The translations under genes and the position numbers were made by a program. Positions 1 through 8,075 of a stretch of 43,815 bases of DNA are shown one piece after another. The stretch comes from CAZKUN01 sp964555935 (GTDB lineage: Bacteria; Armatimonadota; Zipacnadia; Zipacnadales; VGFC01), in the NCBI GenBank assembly GCA_964555935.1, contig CAZKUN010000050.1, positions 1-43,815 of the forward strand, written 5' to 3'. The notes below the pieces were generated by a model. The model worked only from the letters and a program-made list of their open reading frames with translations, did not search any database and had not been told where the DNA came from. How positions within the stretch are numbered: position 1 is the stretch's first letter; each line of letters opens with the position of its first letter.

Positions 1-1
1 C

Positions 2-682
2 TGGATCGGCCGCAAGACCGCACTCGTTGACAGCCAGTCGGTGGCCCTCGACGTGCCGCCGATGATCCTCGCCGGTGGGAAGACATACGTCCCCGTCCGA
101 TTCGTCTCTCAGGCGCTTGGGGCGGGCGTCGCCTACGATGCATCGACCAGATCGGTCAACATCACCACCGGTTCCATGCCGCCGATCACGGGCTCCACGC
201 AGAATCCATACGTCCCGCCGCCGCCCGCGCAGGGCACGACGCAAGTCAGCGTCTGCCGCGAGACGGGCCTCCGCGCGACGGGCCTCTGCCCGAACACCCT
301 CACGCGACCCTTCGCGCCGCGATCCGTGCCGGGGCCATGCACCACGCACGCCCAAGGACCGAAACTCATCGTGCTCACGCCCTCTGACGGAGCCAAGGTC
401 CCCGAACGCTTCGAGATCAGCGGCACATGCGTCCCGGGCCGTAAGGTCCGCGTCACGGTCCTTGCCGATGCCACGCTGAAGGCCACTGGCCAGAACGCCA
501 CGTCGCCCATTCTCCAGGACGCCGAGGCGCCGGTCGGCAATGACGGTAGGTGGAGCATCGAGGCCAACGCGCGAGCCGTCCGTCGTGATAAGCGCGTTGA
601 TGTCAAGGAATTCAAGATCACCGTCTATATGCGCAAGAACCGCCAGGTCGCTGAGCAGATCGACCTGGTGGTCAAGCCGTAG
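2..682 (+). CDS. Stalk-domain (copper amine oxidase N-terminal-like) secreted protein, 5' end missing
   Basis: The reading frame is open from base 2, so the N-terminus lies outside the window; the ATG-like start near base 41 is not convincing. The visible 226 residues begin inside a copper-amine-oxidase N-terminal-like stalk domain (residues about 1-55, with the typical GGKTYVPVRFVSQALGA stretch). A short cysteine-containing segment follows (VCRETG...GLCPN...PGPCTTH), which resembles the tail repeats of some penicillin-binding proteins. The last 110 residues form a beta-rich, Ig-like domain starting at PKLIVLTPSDGAKVPERF. The stalk domain is known from cell-surface and envelope proteins of Firmicutes and Armatimonadota. 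The partner catalytic domain, if any, is outside the window. It ends 57 bases from the convergent sulfatase gene. Confidence is high for the domain and low for any specific role. Confidence 0.8.
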   Translation, partial: WIGRKTALVDSQSVALDVPPMILAGGKTYVPVRFVSQALGAGVAYDASTRSVNITTGSMPPITGSTQNPYVPPPPAQGTTQVSVCRETGLRATGLCPNTLTRPFAPRSVPGPCTTHAQGPKLIVLTPSDGAKVPERFEISGTCVPGRKVRVTVLADATLKATGQNATSPILQDAEAPVGNDGRWSIEANARAVRRDKRVDVKEFKITVYMRKNRQVAEQIDLVVKP

Positions 683-695
683 CGTGACCGTCACG
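683..695. terminator. Short inverted repeat between convergent genes
   Basis: CGTGAC and GTCACG flank a single C immediately after the stop codon of the stalk-domain gene, between two convergent genes. A real hairpin would have only four base pairs and a five-base loop, and no T-run follows. It is at best a weak bidirectional terminator or a protein-binding palindrome. Confidence 0.2.
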
Positions 696-739
696 ATCAT
701 TCACGCCGCGAGCATGGGTTTCTTCCGTGTTCGCGGCCG

Positions 740-2520
740 TCACTCCACCCTCCTCAACCTCACCGACATCAAGTCCATGGCCGCCTCGCCCGGTATCTCC
801 GTCGCCTTGACGGCCAACTCCTGTCGCCCCGGCTTGAGCCCTACCTCGCCAACCGTGAGCGGCGCCCACTCATACTCGTAGACCTCGCCACGCTCAACGC
901 GATCCGGGCTCGGGACTGGCTCCGGATCGAACGCCTCCGAGACGGTCGCCGCAACAGTCTCCTCGCCGATTTCCACCTGCACCGTGGAGCCCACATCGCT
1001 CTCCGGGCAGTGGTACATCAGCGTGATCTCGTACGTGCCCTCGCGCACCACATCGATGTCCCACCAGGCGTAGTCATTGGGCGATTCCATCCCCGTGATC
1101 CAGTCATTTGCCCAGCCCTTCTTGCCCCTGAAGTGGACATCGCCCGCGAAGAACGCCTCCGGCGCCTGTAGCTCAACCTCCGCCCGCTCCGGGTGCCCAA
1201 CAGGTACGGGGATCCGATCGAAGCCAGCCGCTGTCGCGTCCGCGAACCACGCGTCGTACTCCCGGCTCAGTTGCTGAACGACCTCCGGATGATCCGCCGC
1301 GATGTCGCTCTGCTCTCCCGGGTCGGTATCCATGTCGAACAGCTGCCACCCCTGCTTGCCTTCGTTCGCCATGCGGTACTGCTGCGTGCGGATCGATCCT
1401 GGCGCCGGGAAGACCTGCCCGTTGCGCGATTGGTGCGTGAAGAGCGATCGATCCGCCCACGTCTCGCCATCCCCAAGCAACAGTGGCGCAACGCTCGCGC
1501 CAGTCATCGGCGGGCCGTCCGGCGCAGTCACCTCGCAAAGCTCCATCAGCGTAGGCATCACGTCTACGTGCCCGGCAATGCGATCCACCGTCTTGCCTGA
1601 CGGGATGTGTCCCGGCCAGCGCATGAAGAACGGCACTCGAACGCCGCCCTCATGGACGCTGCCCTTGCGCCCCCGCATGCCGCCGTTGTAGCGCGCCGTG
1701 TTGGGTCCGTTGTCGGTCAGGAAGATGACGATCGTATCCTCAGCCAGCCCAAGTTCATCGATCCGCGCCAGAACGCGCCCCGCGTTGCGATCGATGTTGT
1801 CGCACATGCCGTAGACGCTCGCCAGCAATGCATCACAGTCTCGGTCCGTGTACTTGTCGAGGTACTCGCCCGGCACCTGAAACGGTCCATGCGGCGCGTT
1901 GTACGGCACGTAGCAGAAGAACGGCTCGTTCCGATGCTCATCAATGAACCCGATCGCCGCATCCGTCAGCACGTCGCTGATGTAGCCCTTGCTCCGGAAT
2001 ACCTCGCCGTTATCCTCCAGCAGCGTGTCGAAGTAGTTGTTCCAATGCCCGGCGCAGAAGCCCACGAATTCATCGAAGCCTTGCCCGTTAGGGTGCATCG
2101 GATAGTGCGCGCCATTGTGCCACTTGCCAAAGCAACCCGTGGCATAGCCCGCTGCCCCGAGCGCCTCCGCAATCGTCAGTTCCTCGGCCCGCATCGTCTC
2201 CCGGCNNNNNNNNNNCGGCCGCCCGTCACCCAGGACGTACCCGTGCGCAGGTGGTCGCGCCCCGTCAGGAGGGCCGCCCGCGTCGGCGCGCAGACCGGCG
2301 ACACGCTGAACCTGTCGAATCGAGTGCCCTCCGCGGCGAGCCGGTCGAGCACCGGCGTGTCGATGACGTCGTTGCCGTGGGACGTAACGTCTCCCCAGCC
2401 CATGTCATCCGTCATCATGAGCACCACGTTCGGCTTGCGTCGAGCCTGCGCTCGCGTGACTCCGGATGCCGCCGCCGCAGTGGCTAGTGCTGTGGTCTGC
2501 ATGAACTGTCTCCGTTCCAT
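740..2520 (-). CDS. Exported family S1 sulfatase with C-terminal carbohydrate-binding-like domain (interrupted by an assembly gap)
   Basis: Formylglycine-dependent arylsulfatase-type hydrolase, predicted to remove sulfate esters from glycans outside the cytoplasm. It starts MERRQFMQTT, a twin-arginine-like signal, followed by an Ala-rich stretch ending at about residue 25. Family motifs are TDDMGWGD (metal ligands D38 and D39), C77-A-P-T-R (the C-x-P/T-R formylglycine site), FGKWHNG, LTDNG and GRKGSVHEGGVRVP. The last 130 residues form a beta-rich module resembling CBM6/DUF5077-type jelly rolls. The 10 N at 2206-2215 break the frame (1781 bases is not a multiple of 3). If the flanking sequences are overlapped by their shared CGGC, the frame closes as VTGG-RETM and the protein is 588 residues. 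It is the last gene of a - strand run, 11 bases after the nucleotidyltransferase. An anaerobic-type maturase or FGE is not seen here. The substrate is unknown. Confidence 0.9.
2206..2215. other. Assembly gap (10 N)
   Basis: A run of exactly ten N inside the sulfatase gene. The left flank ends in CGGC and the right flank begins CGGC. Overlapping these four bases restores one continuous sulfatase frame, so the two contigs probably abut or overlap and little or no sequence is missing. Confidence 0.95.
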
Positions 2521-2531
2521 GACACTCTCCG

Positions 2532-3248
2532 CTATCGCGATTCCTTCAACGCCACCAGCCGCTCCAGCATCGCCCGCGCCCATCGCTCAAGCAGCGCCGC
2601 GTATTCCGTCGCCACCTCCGGCTTGTCGCTGGTGATGGTCTGCCAGTTCCTCACCGCCAGCACCACCTCGCGGTCTGTCTCGTCCTCCAGCGCGTCCAGC
2701 ATCGCCAGCTTGCTGTCGTAGCGAATCCCGGTTGTGAGATGCATCCACGATTGCATCGCGTAGCAGGCCTCTTTGAACGGGTAAGCGAGCTGTCGCATCC
2801 GCCCTGTCATGTCGTGAGGATGCAGCAGGTAGTGTCGGGCCATGTGCAAGTTGTCCGACGCTTTCAGGCGCACGTCGGTGATGAAGTCCCCATCTGTCGG
2901 CGGCTCAACCAGGTCCGCCAGGTCGCCGTGCAGGATCTTGCAGCCGAACCAGCACTGGATCTGCTCGTGTCTTGGCCAGACGCTGAGTTCCGGTGTCGAC
3001 CCAAAGAACGTGCTCACCATGTGCTCGTTGGTCAGCGGCATGGCGTCGATCAGCTTCCGATACGCCAGCAACGTCTCGTCGTCCACGTGATCCACGATGA
3101 CAAACGCGTCGATGTCACTATCCGGCCGCGCCTCACCCCGCGCCCAGCTCCCATGATGCGCCAGAAAGATCAGCCGCTCGCCGAAGCACTCGAGCAACCT
3201 CTGGTGGAACTCCTCAAGCCAGCTATCGACATCCGCCTGCGTCAGCAT
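2532..3248 (-). CDS. Nucleotidyltransferase-domain protein (MNT/aminoglycoside adenylyltransferase-like)
   Basis: A 238-residue cytoplasmic protein of the polymerase-beta nucleotidyltransferase superfamily. The signature is GSWARGEARPDSDID at about residues 34-48: the G-S pair binds nucleotide phosphates and the D-x-D pair binds metal. The C-terminal half is helical (MARHYLLHPHDM, FKEACYAMQSWMHLTTGIRY), as in the HEPN/KNTase-C-like region of minimal nucleotidyltransferases and aminoglycoside adenylyltransferases. The chosen ATG at 3248 follows GGGAGA; an in-frame ATG at 3296 would add 16 residues without a better site. It lies between a sialidase (68 bases upstream) and a sulfatase (11 bases downstream), probably in one transcript. 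It could modify a small molecule, act as an antitoxin-like enzyme, or AMPylate a protein; the sequence does not decide. I see no adjacent HEPN toxin gene. Confidence 0.8.
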   Translation of the reverse strand: MLTQADVDSWLEEFHQRLLECFGERLIFLAHHGSWARGEARPDSDIDAFVIVDHVDDETLLAYRKLIDAMPLTNEHMVSTFFGSTPELSVWPRHEQIQCWFGCKILHGDLADLVEPPTDGDFITDVRLKASDNLHMARHYLLHPHDMTGRMRQLAYPFKEACYAMQSWMHLTTGIRYDSKLAMLDALEDETDREVVLAVRNWQTITSDKPEVATEYAALLERWARAMLERLVALKESR

Positions 3249-3316
3249 GCTCTTCTCCCAAGCGCGGTCTTGACGTCGTTCACGTGGCGCAGACATTCCT
3301 GCCTGCGGGCGTTCGG

Positions 3317-4423
3317 CTACTCATCCAAGTACTCACGCCAGCCCTTCCCCTCCGTCAGCCACGCCAGGTTGAAGCGCGCCACGGCCATCCGGTCGTACAG
3401 CTTCTCCTCGCCGCGCTCAAACAGCAGGTAGATGCTCCCATCCTTCCCCGCCGAGAGCGACGAATACGCGCTGTGGCCCTCGTTGACCAGCCGCTTCACA
3501 GGCCACGTCTGTCCGCCGTCAAAGCTCGCCCACACGGTCATCCGGATGCGGTTGCCGCCGGGATCGTCGGGTGTGGAAAACAACAGCACGTCCTTCCCGC
3601 CCGTGGCCTCGAGCGGCATCCTCACGAGCCCCGCGTTGCAGCCGTAACTCGGCTTCGTGCCATACTTGAAGTAGAACGGTTCGCCGACCTCATACAACTC
3701 GTTGGAGACCTCCCAATCGGTCCACATGTGCCCGCCGTCGTGGCTCCACGCGATCCGCCGACGGTGATCGACGGACATGTGGCTGCGGGAGTTGTAGTAG
3801 ATCCGACCGTCCGACAGTTCCGCGAGCGTGCCCTCGCCCGTTCCGCTCTGCACGGGGCCGCTCGTTTGCCAGGTCTTCCCGCCGTCGTCGCTGTAGATCG
3901 CCGTGTTGTAGTTGTACGGCCACCACTCCTGGTCGTTGCTGCCGTCGGGCGGCTGGATTCGCGCCGGCATCAACAGGCGACCCTCGTGCTCGCCATGCTG
4001 CAGCGTGATGCCCGATTCCGAGCAGTTCGTGCCGACCGGGCAGTTCTCCGGAGCGCCATGACCCACCGCGTTCGGCTTCACGGTTATCTCTTCCCGCGCC
4101 CACGTCGCGCCGTGATCGCCACTCCGCCAAAGGTAGCCCTTACCCGCCCGCACGATCATCACGTCGCCCGTCGTCTCGTCGACGATGGCGCCGCCCCCGG
4201 CGTCGCTGCCGATCTCTGCCGCCTCGGTCCACGTCTTCCCGCCATCCTGGCTTCGCCGGACCACTCGTCCTGACTTCGCGAAGGCCAGGACAGTGCCGTC
4301 CGCCGCGACTACGATCTTCGGGATGCGCGCATCCTCATACAGATCCTGCACCTCGAAACTCGCTGTCTCCTGCGCTCCAGCCGCGCACGCCAGCCCCAAC
4401 GCAGCCAACCCCATCGACGCCAT
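3317..4423 (-). CDS. Exported sialidase (GH33-like, BNR/Asp-box propeller)
   Basis: A 368-residue exported six-bladed propeller, predicted to release sialic acid or act on a related terminal sugar. A short signal peptide covers residues 1-18 (MASMGLAALGLACAAGAQ). The RIP motif is at R33. Asp-boxes S-x-D-x-G-x-x-W occur at about residues 58, 101, 178, 227 and 310 (for example SQDGGKTW and SDDGGKTW). E197 in GEGTLAEL and the Tyr in HSAYSSL match the expected catalytic Glu and nucleophile positions. The start is placed at 4423 because GGAGAG lies six bases upstream; an ATG at 4450 would add nine residues with a poorer site, and the frame stays open further into the divergent SDR gene. It heads the - strand run sialidase, nucleotidyltransferase, sulfatase. 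A general BNR-repeat protein without sialidase activity is the main alternative. Confidence 0.85.
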   Translation of the reverse strand: MASMGLAALGLACAAGAQETASFEVQDLYEDARIPKIVVAADGTVLAFAKSGRVVRRSQDGGKTWTEAAEIGSDAGGGAIVDETTGDVMIVRAGKGYLWRSGDHGATWAREEITVKPNAVGHGAPENCPVGTNCSESGITLQHGEHEGRLLMPARIQPPDGSNDQEWWPYNYNTAIYSDDGGKTWQTSGPVQSGTGEGTLAELSDGRIYYNSRSHMSVDHRRRIAWSHDGGHMWTDWEVSNELYEVGEPFYFKYGTKPSYGCNAGLVRMPLEATGGKDVLLFSTPDDPGGNRIRMTVWASFDGGQTWPVKRLVNEGHSAYSSLSAGKDGSIYLLFERGEEKLYDRMAVARFNLAWLTEGKGWREYLDE

Positions 4424-4429
4424 GAGCAA

Positions 4430-4435
4430 CTCTCC
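4430..4435 (-). promoter_or_regulatory. Ribosome-binding site deciding the sialidase start
   Basis: On the - strand GGAGAG lies six bases before the ATG at 4423, favouring this start over the in-frame ATG at 4450. Confidence 0.6.
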
Positions 4436-4466
4436 GGCCGTTCCGGTCATCACTGGTTTGCCCCCA

Positions 4467-4507
4467 TACTGTCGCGTATTGGCTCCGGCACTTGGCGTTC
4501 GTTTCGC
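4467..4507 (-). promoter_or_regulatory. Bipartite upstream motif, copy 1 (GCGAAACGAA ... CGACAGTA)
   Basis: On the - strand upstream of the sialidase gene, GCGAAACGAA (4498-4507) is followed by CGACAGTA (4467-4474). The same two words occur in the same order upstream of the LamG/TolB-like gene near 10968-11019. Spacing differs by 11 bases, about one helical turn. This could be a promoter with an activator or operator site. The function is inferred only from position and repetition. Confidence 0.35.
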
Positions 4508-4630
4508 GTCGCGACGCTTGCGACCTGCGGCGGGCGCTGTTCTTCGTCCTGAAGCTGACGAGGAGGCGTCCGGCCTGCCAGCGAACTCCCCCGCGCAGTC
4601 TCCAGTCATTGGTGAGCCCAGGAGGGTAGC

Positions 4631-5386
4631 ATGCGCGTGTTGATGACAGGCGCGGGAGGCACGATCGGCTCGGGCATTCGCCCGTTGCTGCGCGATCGGT
4701 TTGAGTTTCGCGCCGTGGATGTAAAGCCCATAGACGATTGCTCCGACAGTCACGTTGCCGACATCACGGACCTCGCCCAGGTCCGACCCCTCATGGATGG
4801 CGTCGACGCCGTCATGCACATGGCCATCGCCTCGGGACGTGACTTCCGGAAACGCCGCGACGAGTTTCGCGAAGCCGAACTCGATGTCAACGTGAAGGGC
4901 ACGTACAACGTCCTCGAGGCCGCCCGCCGAGCCGGCGTGACCAAGGTCGTCATCGCCAGCAGCGTCACTGCCACCTTCGGCTACCCGAGCGGGCGCTATG
5001 TCACCGCGGGGGATCCTCCCTGCGTCAATTCTCTTTACGCCGCCACCAAGTACTTCGCTGAAGTCCTCGGCGAGATGTACTCCCGCATGCACGGGATGTC
5101 GGTCATCTGCTGGCGCATCGGCCTACCGACCGATACTACGGACGTGGATGTTATGCACCGGTTCAACGGCCGCCACGAGCGGGTGATGCTGGTGAGCTTC
5201 ACCGACCTTGCCAACGGTTTCGCCTTGGCCGCGGAAGCTGATGGTGTCCCGTTCGGCGTCTTCCCGCTGCTCTCGGACAACCCCGAGGCCCAGATGGACG
5301 TCACGCATCCCCGCTTCGTCCTGGGCTATCAGCCGGTCCATCGTTTCACGGACGGGCGCGTCGAGACCCTCCGCGACTGGCCATGA
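4631..5386 (+). CDS. NAD-dependent epimerase/dehydratase-family SDR, uronate-dehydrogenase-like
   Basis: A 251-residue extended short-chain dehydrogenase/reductase, cytoplasmic. The Rossmann motif TGAGGTIGSG is at residues 6-15, acidic D29 follows beta-2 (AVDVKPID), and the catalytic Y-x-x-x-K is in SLYAATKYFAE. The ASSVTATFGY stretch and the short length resemble uronate dehydrogenases, which oxidise galacturonate or glucuronate to aldarolactones with NAD+. A UDP-sugar epimerase is less likely because those exceed 300 residues. The ATG has an excellent GGAGGG site six bases upstream. It is the first gene of a + strand run followed 58 bases later by the PQQ-propeller lipoprotein, and it diverges from the sialidase. 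Family assignment is firm; the uronate specificity is a guess from motif resemblance and from uronate-type neighbours. Confidence 0.85.
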   Translation: MRVLMTGAGGTIGSGIRPLLRDRFEFRAVDVKPIDDCSDSHVADITDLAQVRPLMDGVDAVMHMAIASGRDFRKRRDEFREAELDVNVKGTYNVLEAARRAGVTKVVIASSVTATFGYPSGRYVTAGDPPCVNSLYAATKYFAEVLGEMYSRMHGMSVICWRIGLPTDTTDVDVMHRFNGRHERVMLVSFTDLANGFALAAEADGVPFGVFPLLSDNPEAQMDVTHPRFVLGYQPVHRFTDGRVETLRDWP

Positions 5387-5433
5387 CGGGCCGGTCTGGC
5401 AGGGCTCTCCCGCCGTGAGACGAATTTGGTCTC

Positions 5434-5439
5434 AGGAGG
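5434..5439 (+). promoter_or_regulatory. AGGAGG ribosome-binding site deciding a TTG start
   Basis: A full AGGAGG lies five bases before TTG at 5445. The TTG places a hydrophobic stretch and lipobox cysteine at the right distance from the N-terminus, whereas no in-frame ATG does. Confidence 0.75.
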
Positions 5440-5444
5440 CCACA

Positions 5445-6761
5445 TTGACACTCGTCACCTGCGTATTCAGGACGGCGGCTCTGTTCCTCGTCGCCGTGCT
5501 CGTCCTTCTGATGGGCTGCAAAGCCCCGGAATCGGCTGCACCCGGCGGCGGCCTCGACACTCAGCCGCCAGATGCCACGCCGGCCTCCGACGCTTCCCTC
5601 GCCGACGGCAACTGGCCGCGCTTCCGCGGGCCTCGCGGCGATGGCGGCTCGGCGTCCGTGGACATCCTGTCCTCCTGGGAGGCCGCTTCTGGCGAGGGCA
5701 TCCTTTGGACGGCAGCCATCCCGCTGCCTGGCACTGGGTCGCCCGTGGTCTGGGAGAACCGCATCTTCTGCACGGGGGCGACCGCAGACGCCCAGCAGGT
5801 CTACTGCCTCGACGCCACGACCGGCGACTTGCTCTGGACGGGCGACGCCCCAGCCGGTTCTCCGATGCCGGAGGTCATGGAGATGACGGGCTTCGCCGCG
5901 CCCACGCCGGTCACCGATGGACGTCATGTCTGCGCCTTGTTCGCCAACGGCATGCTCGTCTGTCTCGATGTGGATGGCAACGAGGTGTGGCACAAGGATC
6001 TAGGTGTCCCCGAGAACCCTTACGGTCTCGCCAGTTCGCCCATCACGCATGGCGATCTCGTCATCGTGCAGTATGACCACGGCTACGATGACGATGATCT
6101 GTCGTTCCTGCTTGCGCTCCACGTCGACTCCGGCGATGTCGCATGGCAGGTCAGCCGTGATACCGCTGCATCGTGGGCGACACCTCTCCTCATTCGCGCT
6201 GACGGTCGCGACGAGCTGATCACCTGCGCCAAGCCCTGGGTGATCGCGAATGACCCGGTCTCGGGCGATGAGCTGTGGCGCGTTGACTGCATAGACGGCG
6301 AGTTAGGGCCGTCGCCGACCTTCGCGGGAGGACTGGTGCTAATCGCGGGCGAGGGCACGCCGCTCACGGCTATCCGCCCGGGTGGGAGCGGCGATGTAAC
6401 GGTGAGTCACGTCGCGTGGCAATTCGATGATGGCATCCCGGATATCTGCAGCCCGGCAAGCGACGGCGAACTGGTCTTCACGCTCATGACGTATGGTCTG
6501 CTGACATGCCTTCAGGTGGCCGACGGGGAACTGATCTGGCAGGAACAGCTTGATGGCTCGTTCCTCGCTTCGCCCGCCACCGTCGGCGACAAGCTCTACG
6601 TTACGACCGAGGAGGGGGAGACCCTTATCCTGTCGGCGGGTCGGGAGTTTGCTGAGTTGGGGCGTTCGTCGTTGGGTGAGCCTGTCAGCGCGTCACCCGC
6701 TTTCGCCGAGGGCCGCATCTACATGCGCGGCGCGTCCCACGTCTATTGCATTGGTGAGTAG
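5445..6761 (+). CDS. PQQ-binding-like beta-propeller lipoprotein
   Basis: A 438-residue envelope lipoprotein. The signal is MTLVTCVFRTAALFLVAV..LLMGC, with lipobox LMGC and acylated C25 followed by K26, so outer-membrane sorting is plausible. The rest is an eight-bladed PQQ-like propeller whose blades carry patterns such as NWPRFRGP, VYCLDATTGDLLWTG, VCLDVDGNEVWHKD, LLALHVDSGDVAWQV and LTCLQVADGELIWQE. BamB and quinoprotein dehydrogenases share the fold. I see no dehydrogenase cofactor cysteine pair, so it is more likely a binding or scaffold protein like the many PQQ-like proteins next to glycan-degradation genes. The TTG start follows AGGAGG. It lies between the SDR and a histidine kinase, all on the + strand. 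Confidence 0.85.
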   Translation: MTLVTCVFRTAALFLVAVLVLLMGCKAPESAAPGGGLDTQPPDATPASDASLADGNWPRFRGPRGDGGSASVDILSSWEAASGEGILWTAAIPLPGTGSPVVWENRIFCTGATADAQQVYCLDATTGDLLWTGDAPAGSPMPEVMEMTGFAAPTPVTDGRHVCALFANGMLVCLDVDGNEVWHKDLGVPENPYGLASSPITHGDLVIVQYDHGYDDDDLSFLLALHVDSGDVAWQVSRDTAASWATPLLIRADGRDELITCAKPWVIANDPVSGDELWRVDCIDGELGPSPTFAGGLVLIAGEGTPLTAIRPGGSGDVTVSHVAWQFDDGIPDICSPASDGELVFTLMTYGLLTCLQVADGELIWQEQLDGSFLASPATVGDKLYVTTEEGETLILSAGREFAELGRSSLGEPVSASPAFAEGRIYMRGASHVYCIGE

Positions 6762-6878
6762 CTGTTCCGGACCACTTGCACCAATGCCTGTACTTGGCTA
6801 CCCTATGACTGCATGCCTGCCCGCGACGCTGCGGACTCCGCCGACAATCCAGCCCACAATGCCTAGGGGTGATGCGCC

Positions 6879-8075
6879 GTGGACAATGGCAGGGCCCGCT
6901 CAATCCTCTCCTACGCAACTTACCTCGCCGTTCTCATCGCAGGCATCTTCTGGTCTATGACCGACGACTTTCTTGATGCCCCGCAACTTGATCGGCTCCC
7001 CGATCCGTACGTTGACCCATCCTCGTTCAGAATGCTGATGGGAATCGCGATCGCCTACGTACTCCTAAGAGCCTACCTCGCCCTTTGCCGGGGCTTCAGC
7101 AGGTGGCGGAACGTCCGGCTCGCAATCGATCTCGTTCTCATCACATGCGCCGTCCATCTCTCCGGTCGACTCGACAGCGATGCATCAATGCTCTATTTCT
7201 GGCCTCTGGTGACGTCCGCGGTCGAGCGCCGTACCCGCGTCACCCTCGGAGTCGGCATCGCCATAGTCGTGCTGCTCACGCTCGTCGTCGGGCCCGACGC
7301 CGCTGAGACGGGGCGATTGACAAAGCTCGGGACGCAACTCCTGACGGCCATCGTAGCCACTGTGGTTGCTTATGCGTACTGCCGCGCAGAGGTTGGTCGC
7401 GTTGAGGAGCTTGCCCGGCTGCGCGAGCAAGTCGCCCTCAGTGACTACCGATCCAGGCTATCGCAGGAGATGCACGATGGTATCCAGCACTACCTCGTTC
7501 GGATTGCCACGCGGCTGCGGATGGCCGACGTCGTGGCCGCAAGCGAGCCGCAGGCCGCGCTGAGGATCGCCTCCAAGCAGGTGCTCACCGTCCAGCAGGC
7601 GAGCGACGAATTGCGCTATCTCGTTCAGAAGCTGCGCTCCCCTGATATCGACCAGCGCGGCTTTCTTGGCGCGATGGAGGATCACCTCGCGCTGTTCGGC
7701 GGGCGCTCTGGGACGGCCGCCGAGTTCCAGGTCGAGTCCGATCCCGTCCCCTTGAAGCCCGACGTCGAGCAAGCCGCCTTCCGGATCGCTCAGGAGGCTC
7801 TCACCAACACCGAGAAATACGCCCAAGCCGAGGCCGTGTCCGTCCGCCTGAGATTCCTCGCCGACTCCTTCGAGTGCATCGTGGCTGATGACGGGGTGGG
7901 CTTCGACTCCTCCGCCGCTCCGGGCGAACCCACCGTGGAGGGCGGGTTCGGGCTGCCAAGCATGCAGGAGCGCGCGGCATCCGTCGACGGGAGTGTGGAC
8001 GTGTCCAGCGCGCCTAACGATGGTACCACCATCACCCTCACCGTGCCCGATCCATACGAGGACGACGCGACATGA
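6879..8075 (+). CDS. Membrane sensor histidine kinase (HisKA_3/NarX-type)
   Basis: A 398-residue sensor kinase. The N-terminal 180 residues hold five or six hydrophobic membrane segments (SYATYLAVLIAGIFW, MLMGIAIAYVLLRAYL, LAIDLVLITCAVHL, VTLGVGIAIVVLLTLVV, LLTAIVATVVAYAYC). They have very short loops, so the signal is probably sensed in or at the membrane. The dimerisation/phosphorylation helix carries H199 in EMHDGIQHYL. The ATPase domain shows N in AQEALTNTEKYAQA, DDGVGFD and GGFGLPSMQERA. This is the NarX/DesK-like group, which normally pairs with a LuxR-type regulator, but none is present nearby. The GTG start follows AGGGGT; later ATG codons would delete the first membrane segment. The stop overlaps the start of the next gene as ATGA, so the two are translationally coupled. 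Confidence 0.9.
   Translation: MDNGRARSILSYATYLAVLIAGIFWSMTDDFLDAPQLDRLPDPYVDPSSFRMLMGIAIAYVLLRAYLALCRGFSRWRNVRLAIDLVLITCAVHLSGRLDSDASMLYFWPLVTSAVERRTRVTLGVGIAIVVLLTLVVGPDAAETGRLTKLGTQLLTAIVATVVAYAYCRAEVGRVEELARLREQVALSDYRSRLSQEMHDGIQHYLVRIATRLRMADVVAASEPQAALRIASKQVLTVQQASDELRYLVQKLRSPDIDQRGFLGAMEDHLALFGGRSGTAAEFQVESDPVPLKPDVEQAAFRIAQEALTNTEKYAQAEAVSVRLRFLADSFECIVADDGVGFDSSAAPGEPTVEGGFGLPSMQERAASVDGSVDVSSAPNDGTTITLTVPDPYEDDAT

Noticed and set aside
1607..2635. A + strand open frame running through the N gap
   Set aside because: It depends on the arbitrary ten N for its continuity and is antisense to the sulfatase.
2532..3248. Nucleotidyltransferase as an aminoglycoside-resistance gene
   Set aside because: Only the general nucleotidyltransferase motif is visible; nothing shows drug specificity and the context is glycan metabolism.
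4424..5092. N-terminal extension of the sialidase frame by 223 codons
   Set aside because: The extension runs antisense through the SDR gene; the signal peptide and GGAGAG site place the start at 4423.
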